A stretch of DNA of 64,000 nt from NCBI RefSeq assembly GCF_007859755.1, contig NZ_SJPF01000003.1:806001-870000 (forward strand), read 5' to 3'. Position 1 is the stretch's first letter. Each line of letters opens with the position of its first letter. Shown here piece by piece: positions 36,413 through 48,067 of this stretch. This stretch comes from Blastopirellula retiformator. GTDB lineage: Bacteria; Planctomycetota; Planctomycetia; Pirellulales; Pirellulaceae. The notes under the pieces are model-generated. The model saw only the letters and a list, made by a program, of their open reading frames with translations. It ran no database searches and was not told the DNA's origin. The translations under genes were made by a program, and so were the position numbers.

Positions 36413-38104
36413 TTAGAACAACAGCGCCACCGCGCCCAGCGCCACCAGGCCAACGGCGACCCAATCGCGCCGCGTCCAGAATTCGCTCTTTCCATTGTAG
36501 CGAACGTAGTCGAGCAGGGCGCCAGTCGGACAGCCGAAGCGGCAGTAGGCCATTGGGGTGAAGAGGGAAGCGATCAGCCCAACCACGGCGACCGCAATCG
36601 TCCCCCAGCCGGCGATATGCCAGACGTAGGCGTCAAACGGTTCGATATCGACCAGGCTAAACGACCAACGGGCCGCCGCGACCAGCACGACCCACGCGAG
36701 TAAGACGCTGGGAATCGCTTTGAGCCAAGGTAGCGTCTTTGTGGACGGTTTCCACTGCCACTTGATCCGCCGTTTGGTCCATTGCTGCACCGCGCCATGT
36801 GGGCAAAGATGGCTGCAATAAACGTTGGTCCGGGTAAAGGTCGGCAGCGCCAATGCTGCGGCAACCAACAGCACCAACCCAAACGCCGATTTCCACGGCA
36901 CGCCATTTTGCGCCCAACCGACCAGCAGCGCCTGCGAAACAAAGTCCCCATTGGCAAAGCCGAGATAGACCAGCACCAATATCTGAAACGGAATCCGCGC
37001 CCATGGTTTGCCACGCCATGGGCTGAAAGCGAGCAGTACGCCGATGACCACGACGGCAATGGTGATGTAGTCGCGCTGGCGGAACTGAATCAGCGAGGCT
37101 TGCTCACGAGAATTCTTCGCTTCTTGATAAGCTTTGATCCGCTCAGCTGCGGCAAGATAAACGCCAATCGCCGCTGCCTGGCTCGTCATCGTTGCCCCCG
37201 AGACCCCCTCGATCTGCAGCGATTCGAGATGTTCCTTCGCCAACTCCGCTAGCGATTGGCCGTTGAGCAGGCCCAGAAAATAGTCGTCGGTCCGCACGTA
37301 GTCGACGTATGGCTCGTTGTCGTAGCTATGCGAAAGGGCCAAGCCGGTCACTTTGTCGTCGTTGTCCAGCCCAATCAGCATGTCGGTCGGACCTTGGTAG
37401 CCGACCACGTTGTCGGCCGCCGGCGAGGTTCGCAGCAGCTTGCCGATCTGGGCGCCGCTTGCGTCTTGCACATTTAGGAGGGCAGGGTAGTGGGGATCCT
37501 CTGCGAGCGACTCAGCGTCCGGGTAAAGTTTCCGAACAACCTCGATCCGAGGCGGCTCTGGAAACTTCAGCGATCTTTGGACGCCGCCAAGAGTTCGCTG
37601 GACCGCTTCGATCATCGCCAGGCTGGTGAGCGTCGCGCCGGAGACGGCGTCAAAGTCGGTTCGCGCGAGTACCTCTTCCCGGGTCAGGCCGTCTAGGCTG
37701 TCGAGGAACTTTCCTTCACGCTCAATCGCCGCCACATGCTCGCGGGTATCGCGGCTCGAGAGAATCGCCATGCCGACGATTTTTTCGTCGGACGAGAAGC
37801 CAAGCAGAACATTGGTCGGCCCCGAGAAACCGATCGCCTGGTCGCCTGCCGGAGAAGTCTGAATGACGCGCCCCAGCGTTTGTCCGGCGGCGTCGAGCAC
37901 GACGTCTCCTTCAGCAAGACGATCAGCGGTTTCGAACAGCTGCTTTGTGACGGCGATATCGACCGTGGGCGAAGGACCACTTTCGTCCGGCGCATGCAGA
38001 GTGGCGGCTAGATGAATGATCAGCGCGATCGCGACCAGAATCAGCACTCGCCCGGCGTGGACGAAAGGTCGCCAGGCCGGGCGTCGCAGTTGCGGATCGG
38101 TCAT
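36413..38104 (-). CDS. NosR/NirI-like membrane flavoprotein with two FMN-binding domains
   Basis: A 563-residue membrane protein. An N-terminal helix (about 18-36) is followed by two FMN-binding domains (about 60-165 and 190-320), each with a flavinylation motif of the S-G-A-T-x-T/S type (SGATLTS, SGATMTS). The C-terminal half has several membrane helices and two cysteine motifs, CSHLCPHG and CRFGCPTG, as in NosR-type electron-transfer proteins. ApbE-type flavin transfer would be needed. It carries electrons across the membrane to an unknown acceptor. Its ATG follows the stop of the FAD oxidoreductase gene directly (TAG-ATG), so the pair is likely coupled. Confidence 0.85.
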   Translation of the reverse strand: MTDPQLRRPAWRPFVHAGRVLILVAIALIIHLAATLHAPDESGPSPTVDIAVTKQLFETADRLAEGDVVLDAAGQTLGRVIQTSPAGDQAIGFSGPTNVLLGFSSDEKIVGMAILSSRDTREHVAAIEREGKFLDSLDGLTREEVLARTDFDAVSGATLTSLAMIEAVQRTLGGVQRSLKFPEPPRIEVVRKLYPDAESLAEDPHYPALLNVQDASGAQIGKLLRTSPAADNVVGYQGPTDMLIGLDNDDKVTGLALSHSYDNEPYVDYVRTDDYFLGLLNGQSLAELAKEHLESLQIEGVSGATMTSQAAAIGVYLAAAERIKAYQEAKNSREQASLIQFRQRDYITIAVVVIGVLLAFSPWRGKPWARIPFQILVLVYLGFANGDFVSQALLVGWAQNGVPWKSAFGLVLLVAAALALPTFTRTNVYCSHLCPHGAVQQWTKRRIKWQWKPSTKTLPWLKAIPSVLLAWVVLVAAARWSFSLVDIEPFDAYVWHIAGWGTIAVAVVGLIASLFTPMAYCRFGCPTGALLDYVRYNGKSEFWTRRDWVAVGLVALGAVALLF

Positions 38105-40372
<2,268 letters not shown>

Positions 40373-40524
40373 GACAGATGCTCCAGATGAAGGGCGGGCT
40401 GGTGGGGTATCGACGAATTAGACTGGGTGTGAAAATTCACAGCCCAGTCCCGGATTTTACACTGATATCCCGCCCTAAGAAACTTCTGTTGCCAATTTTC
40501 GTGCTTCTATTGCACTTCTTTTCG

Positions 40525-41388
40525 CTAGAAGCGGGGGGAAGGGTGATCGGAGCCCAAGTGGATTGGAACGGCCGCATCGGGAGATTCCAGCGACAGAAGT
40601 TGTTCGACCATCGTCTGCGTGTCATCGGCGTAATTGGAGATTCGCAGTTCCCACAGGGGGCGAATTACGCCGGTTGAATCGAAAAGTTCCGGCCCAAAGC
40701 AGGACATGATGGCCGCAGCGATCTGCTGATTGAATTGGGGATGGGCGGGAGAGTCGATGGTGCTGGTGCGGAAGGCGTCGAGGGCCGAGGAGAGGAGCAG
40801 CGGCCAGCCGGCGCTGTGCGATCCAGCGCGAGCCTGTTCGCGAATGTCGCGACAGAATTCTTGCACGCGATCATTGTCGAAGCCCATGTTGCGGACGTCC
40901 GTCGCAACCGCCACATAGCCCAATAACATATCGGTCCAGCGTTCGGTCCGGCGGCGGAGACGATTGAGTTTGACCGCCAGGTCGGCGTCGAGGCCTCGTC
41001 CGTAAACCATCAGGTTAAGCGCCCGGTTGCGGGCTTCCAGGTGTCCGATAAATACGCTCCGGACGGTCGCTTCGGCGGTCTCGGAGCGATGGATTTTGTC
41101 GAAAGCGATGCAAAGCGACGTCCAGATCCGGGTCAGCACGTCGCTGATCAAAATCTCTTCCAGTACCGGCCGAATCGTCTCCCAGTGGCGGGGCAGGTCG
41201 GCGGCCGTTGCGTTTTTGACGCTTTCAGAATGATCTTTGAGTAACCGGCCCCAGCGATCGAGTCGCGCCTTGGAGTTGGTCCAGTATTGTTCGAGCCCCT
41301 TGGCCGAGATCTGCTTCATCGAGCGGATTTGAATCGGAGCGTGGGTGGCCAGCAGGGCCGCAAGTTGAACTTGGTCTCGTGAGTGCAT
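40525..41388 (-). CDS. Hypothetical protein with a terminator in its leader
   Basis: A 287-residue helical, soluble protein (MHSRDQVQLA at the start). No membrane segment, signal or known motif is visible; Arg and Trp are frequent. A strong terminator-like hairpin (41435-41472) lies 47 nt upstream of its ATG in the direction of transcription, so expression may be attenuated. The family is not recognised. Confidence 0.65.
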   Translation of the reverse strand: MHSRDQVQLAALLATHAPIQIRSMKQISAKGLEQYWTNSKARLDRWGRLLKDHSESVKNATAADLPRHWETIRPVLEEILISDVLTRIWTSLCIAFDKIHRSETAEATVRSVFIGHLEARNRALNLMVYGRGLDADLAVKLNRLRRRTERWTDMLLGYVAVATDVRNMGFDNDRVQEFCRDIREQARAGSHSAGWPLLLSSALDAFRTSTIDSPAHPQFNQQIAAAIMSCFGPELFDSTGVIRPLWELRISNYADDTQTMVEQLLSLESPDAAVPIHLGSDHPSPRF

Positions 41389-41427
41389 GGAGGTGGTTCT
41401 TCCGCTTCGGCGATGTGATGGGCAAGG

Positions 41428-41577
41428 AAAAAAGGGTTGCGAGAGCCCGAGGGGACAAGGGCTCTCGCAACCAACCGCTGCATGCCTGGGGGAAGGGAGG
41501 AAGTTTCAGGCGACAGCAATCCTCAATTGCATCCGCCGGGCCAAAAGCCAAAGAAAACCGCAAGGCAGGGCGCAAGT
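41428..41577 (-). ncRNA. Candidate leader/small RNA ending in a terminator
   Basis: From a TATAAA at 41589-41584 (no good -35 box) a transcript would start near 41577 and reach the terminator at 41472-41429 after about 150 nt. It contains a GAGGA...TCCTC stem and no clear coding frame. No known RNA family is recognised. Confidence 0.25.
41429..41472 (-). terminator. Perfect terminator-like hairpin on the minus strand
   Basis: A 14-bp stem (41459-41472 with 41435-41448) has a 10-nt loop and, on the minus strand, a CTTTTTTCC tail. It lies upstream of the gene at 40525-41388, an unusual place for a terminator. Confidence 0.7.
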
Positions 41578-41791
41578 GCATGTTTTATAGAGACTTGCGG
41601 CCATTGGGTTTGAGCCCGCGTTTGGGCCAATGGTGCGTTTTCGCCACGGCCGCGGTTTGCGAGCGTCGTTTTCTCGCCACAGGGTTGCAACGAATCATCA
41701 TGTAAACAACTGTCCAAGTGTTTGCGTTTTTCCCTTAACTACGGCATCATGGAAGGCTCTCATCACTTCACTGTCCATTCAGGGCTGCGCG

Positions 41792-42820
41792 TTGCTGCGA
41801 TTTTCTCGATCTTTGGCGATCGCCATTCTGCTGACTTCGGTCGCTCCCTTGCCGGCGCAAGAGGAGACGGAGGCTCTGTTTGAGCAGCAGGGACTCGTCA
41901 AATACGGACGTCGCTGGATCTTGCCGTGCGAAACCGATCTCGCGCCTGAACTGCGGCAGCTCGATTCGTTGGAGCAGCAACTCAGTTTTGTTCAGCGCCA
42001 GGTCGACCTGGCGCGGGAAGATAACGCCCGGAATTGGAAACGGCAGCAAGCGACTTTGGCCGCCATTGATCGGCTGGGGAAGCGTTTGAAGGAGCATGCG
42101 GTCGGCAGCGATCAAGAGAAAGAGCTGGCGCAGGAAATCGGCCGACTTCGCAAAATGGCGACTAGCGCCGGCGACGCCGTCGAGCCCAAGAAGCTGGCCG
42201 CACTGCCCAACGTCCGCGAATTGTTGATGCAGCAAGCGCAGTTGTTGGCGACCCTGACGACGCGCACGGTCCAGTTGCGTGAAGATATGGTGAATTTGGA
42301 CCAGCGTTACGCAAAGATTCGGGGCGAGTTTTTGGAGGAGGATCAAGCGGTTATTGGGCCGCTGGAACTCCTCTCTCGACGGCTCGGCCGGCTGGCTCGG
42401 TTCGAGCGATTGGCCAACCAAGATCGGCTTCCCATCTTCTTGCAAAACGATAAGCCGCGTGTTGCCGCGGTTTTGGATCAAGACAATCCACAAATTTTCA
42501 CGTGGAATCCAAACGGAAAAGAAATCATTCTGACCGCAAATATGGCCCAAAGTGCTGGCGTCCAATACACGCCGGAAGAAGGGGGCGTTGTCGTGCTGGA
42601 AAAGCAAGAATTGCCGGTTCGCAAAGGGCGGGTCGCGGCGCTGCGAGTTGGGCCAGCGCTGCTGCAAGATGTCGCTGTGTCGGTCTTGCCGCCAGAGCAA
42701 GAGTTTAGAGGCGGCTTTCTGGGCGGTAAGGTGTTCCAGCACTTTCAGCCCGACCTTTCGCTGGAGGAGCTGTGCTTGCAGTTTGACGCCGGCGCGATGG
42801 AAGCGACCGCCGATCACTAG
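41792..42820 (+). CDS. Exported protein with degenerate retropepsin-like domain
   Basis: About 342 residues from TTG at 41792. The N-terminus has a signal peptide (LLRFSRSLAIAILLTSVAPLPAQ), then a coiled coil (about 40-160), and the last 110 residues resemble retroviral-type aspartyl proteases: a strand that in the family reads D-T-G-A is here FTWNPNGKEIILT, and the closing block GGFLGGKVFQHFQPDLS matches the GLLG-x-x-FL-x-x-F pattern. The catalytic Asp appears to be missing. The start is uncertain: an ATG at 41630 is in frame, but the sequence between is atypical in composition and the signal peptide would be internal. Confidence 0.6.
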   Translation: MLRFSRSLAIAILLTSVAPLPAQEETEALFEQQGLVKYGRRWILPCETDLAPELRQLDSLEQQLSFVQRQVDLAREDNARNWKRQQATLAAIDRLGKRLKEHAVGSDQEKELAQEIGRLRKMATSAGDAVEPKKLAALPNVRELLMQQAQLLATLTTRTVQLREDMVNLDQRYAKIRGEFLEEDQAVIGPLELLSRRLGRLARFERLANQDRLPIFLQNDKPRVAAVLDQDNPQIFTWNPNGKEIILTANMAQSAGVQYTPEEGGVVVLEKQELPVRKGRVAALRVGPALLQDVAVSVLPPEQEFRGGFLGGKVFQHFQPDLSLEELCLQFDAGAMEATADH

Positions 42821-42996
42821 CACTCCAGGCGACGGAAGACTTTTCCGATTCTAACCGTCAGGCAAAGCGCTCTCAGGTTTGCGGGCGTCGCTTCCGACCT
42901 TAGTATGAAGGGGAAACGCCCAGGCGATGACGTTGTTTCAAATTTAACCGACCTTATAATTACAACGTCAAGGTGTTTCGGTAGGAGTAATGCGGG

Positions 42997-44724
42997 TTGG
43001 CTGGTAAGCCCAAGATCCTCTGTTTGTGCGCACCAGGTGGGCAACACTCGGTTCTAGAGCAATTGCGCACCGACTACGACATTACGGAAGTGCAGACGCC
43101 GCTCCGCACTTTCGCCCTGTTGAAGAATCATGAATTTGACGGGGTCTACATCTGTACCGATTATTTCGAAGATTCCTCTCGTATCGGCAACCTTCTGCAG
43201 AACGAGCGAATCTTGGAAGGGATGCCCGACGGGGTTGCGATGCTCGATCGCGACAATACCGTACTCTGGGCGAACAGCTGTTTGCAGCGCTGGGCCGGTT
43301 GCGATGACGTAGTCGGCCGTAATTTTTATGGCGCCCTCAACAGTCCCGAAATCCTCGGCCCCGATTTCTGCCCGTTCCATACCGCTCTGACGTCGGGTCG
43401 TCCCAGCACGTCAACGCTGCGAACCGAAGACAATCAGTACTATCAGGTTCACGCCGCTCCGGTTCTCAACCCGAACGCGTCACCCAAGAACCTGATCGTC
43501 ACGATCCGCGACGTCACCGAAGAAGTGCTGCAGCGGCAGAAGCTGGAAGCGATTCACAAAGCCGGCATCGAACTGGCCGACCTGACGACCGAAGAGATCT
43601 TCAATATGGAGGTCTCGGAGCGGATCGAACTGCTCAAGTCGAATATCCTGCACTACACCAAAGACCTGCTCAATTTCGACGTCATCGAAATCCGCGTCCT
43701 CGATCAACGGACCGGAGAGCTGGTCCCGCTCCTGTCGGTCGGCATTGATAAAGAAGCGGCCGAACGCGAACTGTACGCCCAATCGACCAACAACGGCGTG
43801 ACCGGCTTCGTCGCGTCGACCGGCAAGAGCTACCTGTGTGAGGACACCCAGTCTGACCCGCTCTACCTGGAAGGTTTTAAGGGAGCGAAAAGTTCGCTGA
43901 CCGTGCCGCTGATTCTGCACGACGCGGTGATCGGTTCGTTCAATGTCGAAAGCCCCGAACCGCGGGCCTTCACCGAGAGCGACCTGCAGTTCCTCGAAAT
44001 CTTCTGCCGCGACCTGGCCCTGGCGCTGAACACGCTCGAATTGTTGTCGGCCCAGCAAGCCAATACCGCCCAGGCGAGCGTCGAAGCGATCCACAGCGCC
44101 GTCGCGCTGCCAGTGGACGAAATCCTGAACGACGCCGTCAACGTCATGGAGCGTTACATTGGCCACGATGAAGAAGTGGTCGATCGTGTCCGCCGCATCA
44201 TTCAAAACGGCCGCGACATCAAGCGCGTCATCCAGAAGGTGGGCGAGCGGATGACGCCCAGCAAAGCGGTACCCGCTTCGGTTCAGGCCGAGGTACGTCC
44301 GCGTCTGCGTGGCGCCCGGGTGTTGGTAGTCGACGAGGACGAATCGGTACGCAGCGCCGCTCACGCTTTGCTCGATCGCTACGGCTGCGATATCGAAACG
44401 GCCCATGACGGGGCCGAAGCGCTCTGCATGGTCCGAGCCGGACTGCATGGCGCCGGTTACGATGCGATCATCTGCGACGTTCACCTGCCCGACATGTCAG
44501 GCAACCGCCTGTATCAGCGGCTGAAGGATATCGTCACCCCGGTTCCGATGATCTTGATGACTGGGTTTGGCTATGATCCGGGACACTCGATCGTGAAAGC
44601 TCGTCAGACCGGCCTGTTGCCCAACGCGGTCTTGTACAAGCCGTTCCGCCTGGACGACTTGCTGGCAACCGTCGAACGGATTATCGAAGCGTACGCCGAT
44701 CAGGCTCAGACCGCCTCGCAATAA
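42997..44724 (+). CDS. PAS-GAF regulator with C-terminal receiver, kinase domain absent
   Basis: A 575-residue cytoplasmic protein. The start resembles a receiver domain (KILCLCAPGGQH, then YICTDYF), followed by PAS (about 70-180, EGMPDGVAMLDRDNTVLWAN), GAF (about 205-355, ...LTVPLILHDAVIGSFNVESP), a helical stretch resembling a dimerisation/phosphotransfer domain without a clear His (about 370-430), and a REC domain (about 445-565) with phospho-acceptor Asp in IICDVHLPD and the Lys of LYKPF. No HATPase domain follows. The start is TTG at 42997 behind AGGAG; an ATG at 42990 gives only a 5-residue ORF. Divergent genes do not suggest a partner. Confidence 0.82.
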   Translation: MAGKPKILCLCAPGGQHSVLEQLRTDYDITEVQTPLRTFALLKNHEFDGVYICTDYFEDSSRIGNLLQNERILEGMPDGVAMLDRDNTVLWANSCLQRWAGCDDVVGRNFYGALNSPEILGPDFCPFHTALTSGRPSTSTLRTEDNQYYQVHAAPVLNPNASPKNLIVTIRDVTEEVLQRQKLEAIHKAGIELADLTTEEIFNMEVSERIELLKSNILHYTKDLLNFDVIEIRVLDQRTGELVPLLSVGIDKEAAERELYAQSTNNGVTGFVASTGKSYLCEDTQSDPLYLEGFKGAKSSLTVPLILHDAVIGSFNVESPEPRAFTESDLQFLEIFCRDLALALNTLELLSAQQANTAQASVEAIHSAVALPVDEILNDAVNVMERYIGHDEEVVDRVRRIIQNGRDIKRVIQKVGERMTPSKAVPASVQAEVRPRLRGARVLVVDEDESVRSAAHALLDRYGCDIETAHDGAEALCMVRAGLHGAGYDAIICDVHLPDMSGNRLYQRLKDIVTPVPMILMTGFGYDPGHSIVKARQTGLLPNAVLYKPFRLDDLLATVERIIEAYADQAQTASQ

Positions 44725-44817
44725 CCTGCCTGGCGACTTGGCGGGCGAAGGCTTCCCTCTGCGGGGTTTCTGTTGTCCGGCGACTTTGGCCGCCACAACC
44801 CTGCGACAAAATGCACC

Positions 44818-46014
44818 ATGTCTTCGCCGCTTGATCCCTCTCCGCTCGCCTGGCTGTTGATTCTGTTGGCCTTGGCGGGGCACCTGGCTCTGTGGTCGCG
44901 CATCCATTGCTACGTTCACTCGCTTCCCTGGAAGCAAACGGTGATCGACTGGTTCGAGCTGGCGATTGTGTTAACGACCGGCGTCGTACCGCTCGCCTAC
45001 GTCGCTTACTTTATTTTTGCCCCCACTCTTGATTGGGCCGGCAGCGAAATCTGGTACCAGTTTCCCTTGCTCTACTTTTGGGCTTGCTGGACGGCCCTGG
45101 TGATCGCCTTTGGGCTGTGGGTGCAGCACCGCTTGGACGAACGTCATGCAGCTGGCTATTTCCAGAGCAAGCAGATCGGCGCGGTCGACCTGGTTCGTGA
45201 AGTCCCAATCGAAGAACTCGCGATCCCCAAGATACAGTTCGCCTATCGTTTCCCGGGCAATCAGATTCTGGAGTACGTCGTCACCGAAAAGGAGCTCTTC
45301 CTGCCGCGGCTGCCGGCGGCGCTGGAAGGGTATACGATCACGCATCTCTCCGACTTGCACCTGACCGGCGAATTTTTGCCCCCTTTCTACCAGCACGTCA
45401 TGGAGCGGGCCAATGCGCTGCAATCCGAGATGATCGTCATCAGCGGCGATATCTTCGACAAGGACGTCTGCATCGGCTGGAGCGAGTCGACCTTGGGCAA
45501 GCTGACGGCGCCGGATGGGGTTCACTTTGTGCTGGGAAATCATGACACGCGTCTCGCCCAGGTGCAGCCGGCTCGCGATGAACTAAAGCGGCTGGGCCTG
45601 ATTGACCTGGGGGGGCGATGGATCGAAAAGACGATTCGCGACACGCCGATTGTCTTGGCCGGCGATGAGGCGCCTTGGATGTCGACCGTGAAAGATGTCG
45701 AGCAGTGCCCCCTTGAGCACAATGGAGATCGACTCTTTCGCTTGCTGATCGCCCACACGCCCGACCGTTTGCACTTCGCCGCCGATCACGACTTTGACCT
45801 CGTGCTAGCGGGCCACAATCATGGCGGCCAGATCCGCTTGCCGGTGATCGGCCCGATGATCAGTCCCAGTCGCTATGGCGTCCGCTACGCCAGCGGCATC
45901 TTCTATGAACAGCCGACTCTGGTGCACGTCTCGCGTGGGCTGTGTGGAACGTTCCCACTGCGGATTCGTTGTCAGCCGGAGATTACGCGGCTGATTTTGC
46001 GCCGCAAGGCTTAG
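44818..46014 (+). CDS. Membrane metallophosphoesterase (YkuE/YpbG type)
   Basis: A 398-residue protein with N-terminal membrane helices (LAWLLILLALAGHLALW, LAIVLTTGVVPLAYVAYFIFA, LLYFWACWTALVIAFGLWV) and a calcineurin-like domain with HLSDLHLTG, VISGDIFDKD, LGNHDT and AGHNHGGQ. The closing GTFPLRIRCQPEIT fits the family. Members cleave phosphodiesters, possibly lipid- or nucleotide-linked. A TTG at 44773 is in frame, but the ATG at 44818 is the normal start. It is followed by a convergent vWA gene. Confidence 0.85.
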   Translation: MSSPLDPSPLAWLLILLALAGHLALWSRIHCYVHSLPWKQTVIDWFELAIVLTTGVVPLAYVAYFIFAPTLDWAGSEIWYQFPLLYFWACWTALVIAFGLWVQHRLDERHAAGYFQSKQIGAVDLVREVPIEELAIPKIQFAYRFPGNQILEYVVTEKELFLPRLPAALEGYTITHLSDLHLTGEFLPPFYQHVMERANALQSEMIVISGDIFDKDVCIGWSESTLGKLTAPDGVHFVLGNHDTRLAQVQPARDELKRLGLIDLGGRWIEKTIRDTPIVLAGDEAPWMSTVKDVEQCPLEHNGDRLFRLLIAHTPDRLHFAADHDFDLVLAGHNHGGQIRLPVIGPMISPSRYGVRYASGIFYEQPTLVHVSRGLCGTFPLRIRCQPEITRLILRRKA

Positions 46015-46096
46015 ATAGACTCGCCTTTTACTTGCGAACGCACTGCCTCGCTGGCGCTGCGGGCTCGTGTTCCGTCTGGCGGAATGTCGAAGCCGA

Positions 46097-48067
46097 CTAC
46101 AAGTAAACCCGCCGGTTATAGATCCACCATTCGACCAGCAGCACCACGATTGCGGCGGCGACGATCCATTTCCAGAAGTCGACGCGAACTGGCTCCCAGC
46201 TGCTTTGCCCTTCGATCGGTTCGCCCCAGTCGGTGGCGATCGCCTCGGCGGGCAGAGTGTTCGTTTCCTGCGAGTCGAAAATGTTCACCGAGAAGCTTTG
46301 CGTGACGTCGGGACCGTTCCCTTCGCGGACATCGTAGGTCCCCAGCTGATCGGTTTCGCTGAAGCTGAACAGGTTTTTCCCTTCGCGGCCGATCTCGCGT
46401 ACCCGACCGGTTGGCGGCGTTACCGAGACTTCTTCGACCGGCGTCGAAGTGCGCAGTTCTATCGGCACCCCAGGGCGAACTGACAGGTCGGCCGCGCCTT
46501 GGCGGACGTCGCCAAGATACTCAACCACGTTTTTCACAAACACCGGAAAGCTCTGGCGTTTCGGCCATTCGGTGTTGTAAAAGGTCGAACCATCTTTCTC
46601 GATCATAAACTGAAAGCCAAGGACCGCATCTTCAAAACCTTTGCGGGGGGCGATCGCCAACAGCGGGCCATGCTGCGAATCAATCAGCGTGGTTCCACCC
46701 TGCACTTCCACGGGAGTGGCGTAGCCGATCATGACGTTGGTCATTTCGATGAAGTTCATCATCGGGTGCGAATGGGCGATATCGATCACCTGCGGCACGG
46801 TCACCTCTTCCCCTAGCTTCCAATTGTCGCCAGGAGGAACGACGCCCAAAAAGAGGGTGCTCGACTCAGGCATGTCTTCAGGGACGCAGTTGTCGTAGAT
46901 GATCAGATCGTAGACGCCGGTCGCCGCTTCTTGTTTGTATTGATCTTCTTGCAGATAGCTGGGGTCGACTGTCGTCACGCGGGCCAGACGCGTGATCGCC
47001 TCGGTCGCCATCGCCAGGCGGAAGTAATCGTTCCCCGTACTAACCATCAACACGTTCGCTTTGCGGGGCGGATTGATCGCGGCGTAGGCGACGTTATCGG
47101 CTTTCAGCACATCATCAACGTCGAGCGTCAGACGCAACTTGCCGGCGTCGAGCGTTCCCAGCTCAAACTGAATCCCCGCGGCGCCTTCGGCCGGCAGCTT
47201 GACCGTTTGGGCGTCGAGCAAATCGTCGTTGTAGTAAAGGTTCGCGACCACTTCGTCCGGAGCGTCCCCGACTCGTTCGATGCGGGCATACGCTTGCAGC
47301 TCATCATTGCGGTCCGGATTGCGCTGCGTGTTGAAGGCGACGATGCCGACGTTGCCGGTCAACGGATCGCCAATCGGCACGTAAATTGGCGCCAGGTTGC
47401 CAAAGGTGAAATCGGTAATCGCCGGAAAGCGGCCGTCGCTGAAGATATAGAGCGTCGCCGGTTTGGCGTCGGCCACGCCTGCGTCCCCTTCGCTGAAGGC
47501 CGATTGGCCCGGATTGGCCAAGCCTGATGCGACGCGGAGCGCTTCGCTGATGTTGCTGACCCGATTGGTTGGCTCGATGGCGGTCAGTTTCCGCTGCAAG
47601 ATCCGGCGGTCGTCGGTAAAGGCCTGCTCGATCTTGGCGCGATCGGCAAAGCTGACCAGCATCGCGACGTCGCCTGACTGCATCTGGTCGATCATCTCCG
47701 CGATGCGTCGCTTCGATTCTTCGAGGCGGTTCTTGGCGTCAGGGACATCTTCGGCGGCCATGCTGGCCGAGTTGTCGATCAAAAAAACGAAGCGATCCCC
47801 GATTAGCTTTTGCCCCTGCATGCCAGGCCGCAGCGCCGCCAGAATCAACAGCAACACGAACAGCAACTGAAGAAAAAGCAGAATGCTTTGCCGTAGACGC
47901 TGCCAGAGACTGTTGACGTGCAGGTCCTCGATCGTGCGGCTCCAGAGATAGGTACTGGGCACTTCGAGCGGCTGCCGGCGAAGTTTCAGGAAGTAAAGGG
48001 CGACGATCGCCGCCGGCACAATCGCCAGCAACGTCCAGCCCAACCAACCTAGCGTCGGAAGAAACAT
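46097..48067 (-). CDS. BatA-like membrane protein with vWA domain
   Basis: A 656-residue protein: two membrane helices in the first 80 residues (WTLLAIVPAAIVALYFL, SILLFLQLLFVLLLILAAL), a BatA N-terminal PLEVPS region, a vWA domain with MIDAS FLIDNSASM, a long beta-rich extracytoplasmic part, and a C-terminal helix (IVAAAIVVLLVEWWIY). Last gene in the vWA-MoxR-DUF58-vWA operon; its ATG shares an A with the DUF58 stop (TAATG). BatA-type proteins are thought to act with MoxR in the envelope or stress response. Confidence 0.85.
   Translation of the reverse strand: MFLPTLGWLGWTLLAIVPAAIVALYFLKLRRQPLEVPSTYLWSRTIEDLHVNSLWQRLRQSILLFLQLLFVLLLILAALRPGMQGQKLIGDRFVFLIDNSASMAAEDVPDAKNRLEESKRRIAEMIDQMQSGDVAMLVSFADRAKIEQAFTDDRRILQRKLTAIEPTNRVSNISEALRVASGLANPGQSAFSEGDAGVADAKPATLYIFSDGRFPAITDFTFGNLAPIYVPIGDPLTGNVGIVAFNTQRNPDRNDELQAYARIERVGDAPDEVVANLYYNDDLLDAQTVKLPAEGAAGIQFELGTLDAGKLRLTLDVDDVLKADNVAYAAINPPRKANVLMVSTGNDYFRLAMATEAITRLARVTTVDPSYLQEDQYKQEAATGVYDLIIYDNCVPEDMPESSTLFLGVVPPGDNWKLGEEVTVPQVIDIAHSHPMMNFIEMTNVMIGYATPVEVQGGTTLIDSQHGPLLAIAPRKGFEDAVLGFQFMIEKDGSTFYNTEWPKRQSFPVFVKNVVEYLGDVRQGAADLSVRPGVPIELRTSTPVEEVSVTPPTGRVREIGREGKNLFSFSETDQLGTYDVREGNGPDVTQSFSVNIFDSQETNTLPAEAIATDWGEPIEGQSSWEPVRVDFWKWIVAAAIVVLLVEWWIYNRRVYL

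Larger units (their letters stand above)
41389..41791. other. Intergenic region with a terminator-like hairpin, possible leader RNA
   Basis: This 403-nt divergent region holds a perfect 14-bp hairpin and T-run on the minus strand and a TATAAA box at 41584-41589 (minus). No short ORF here has a good start. A stretch of GTAAACAACTGT (plus, 41702-41713) is AT-rich, unlike the coding surroundings. Confidence 0.4.
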
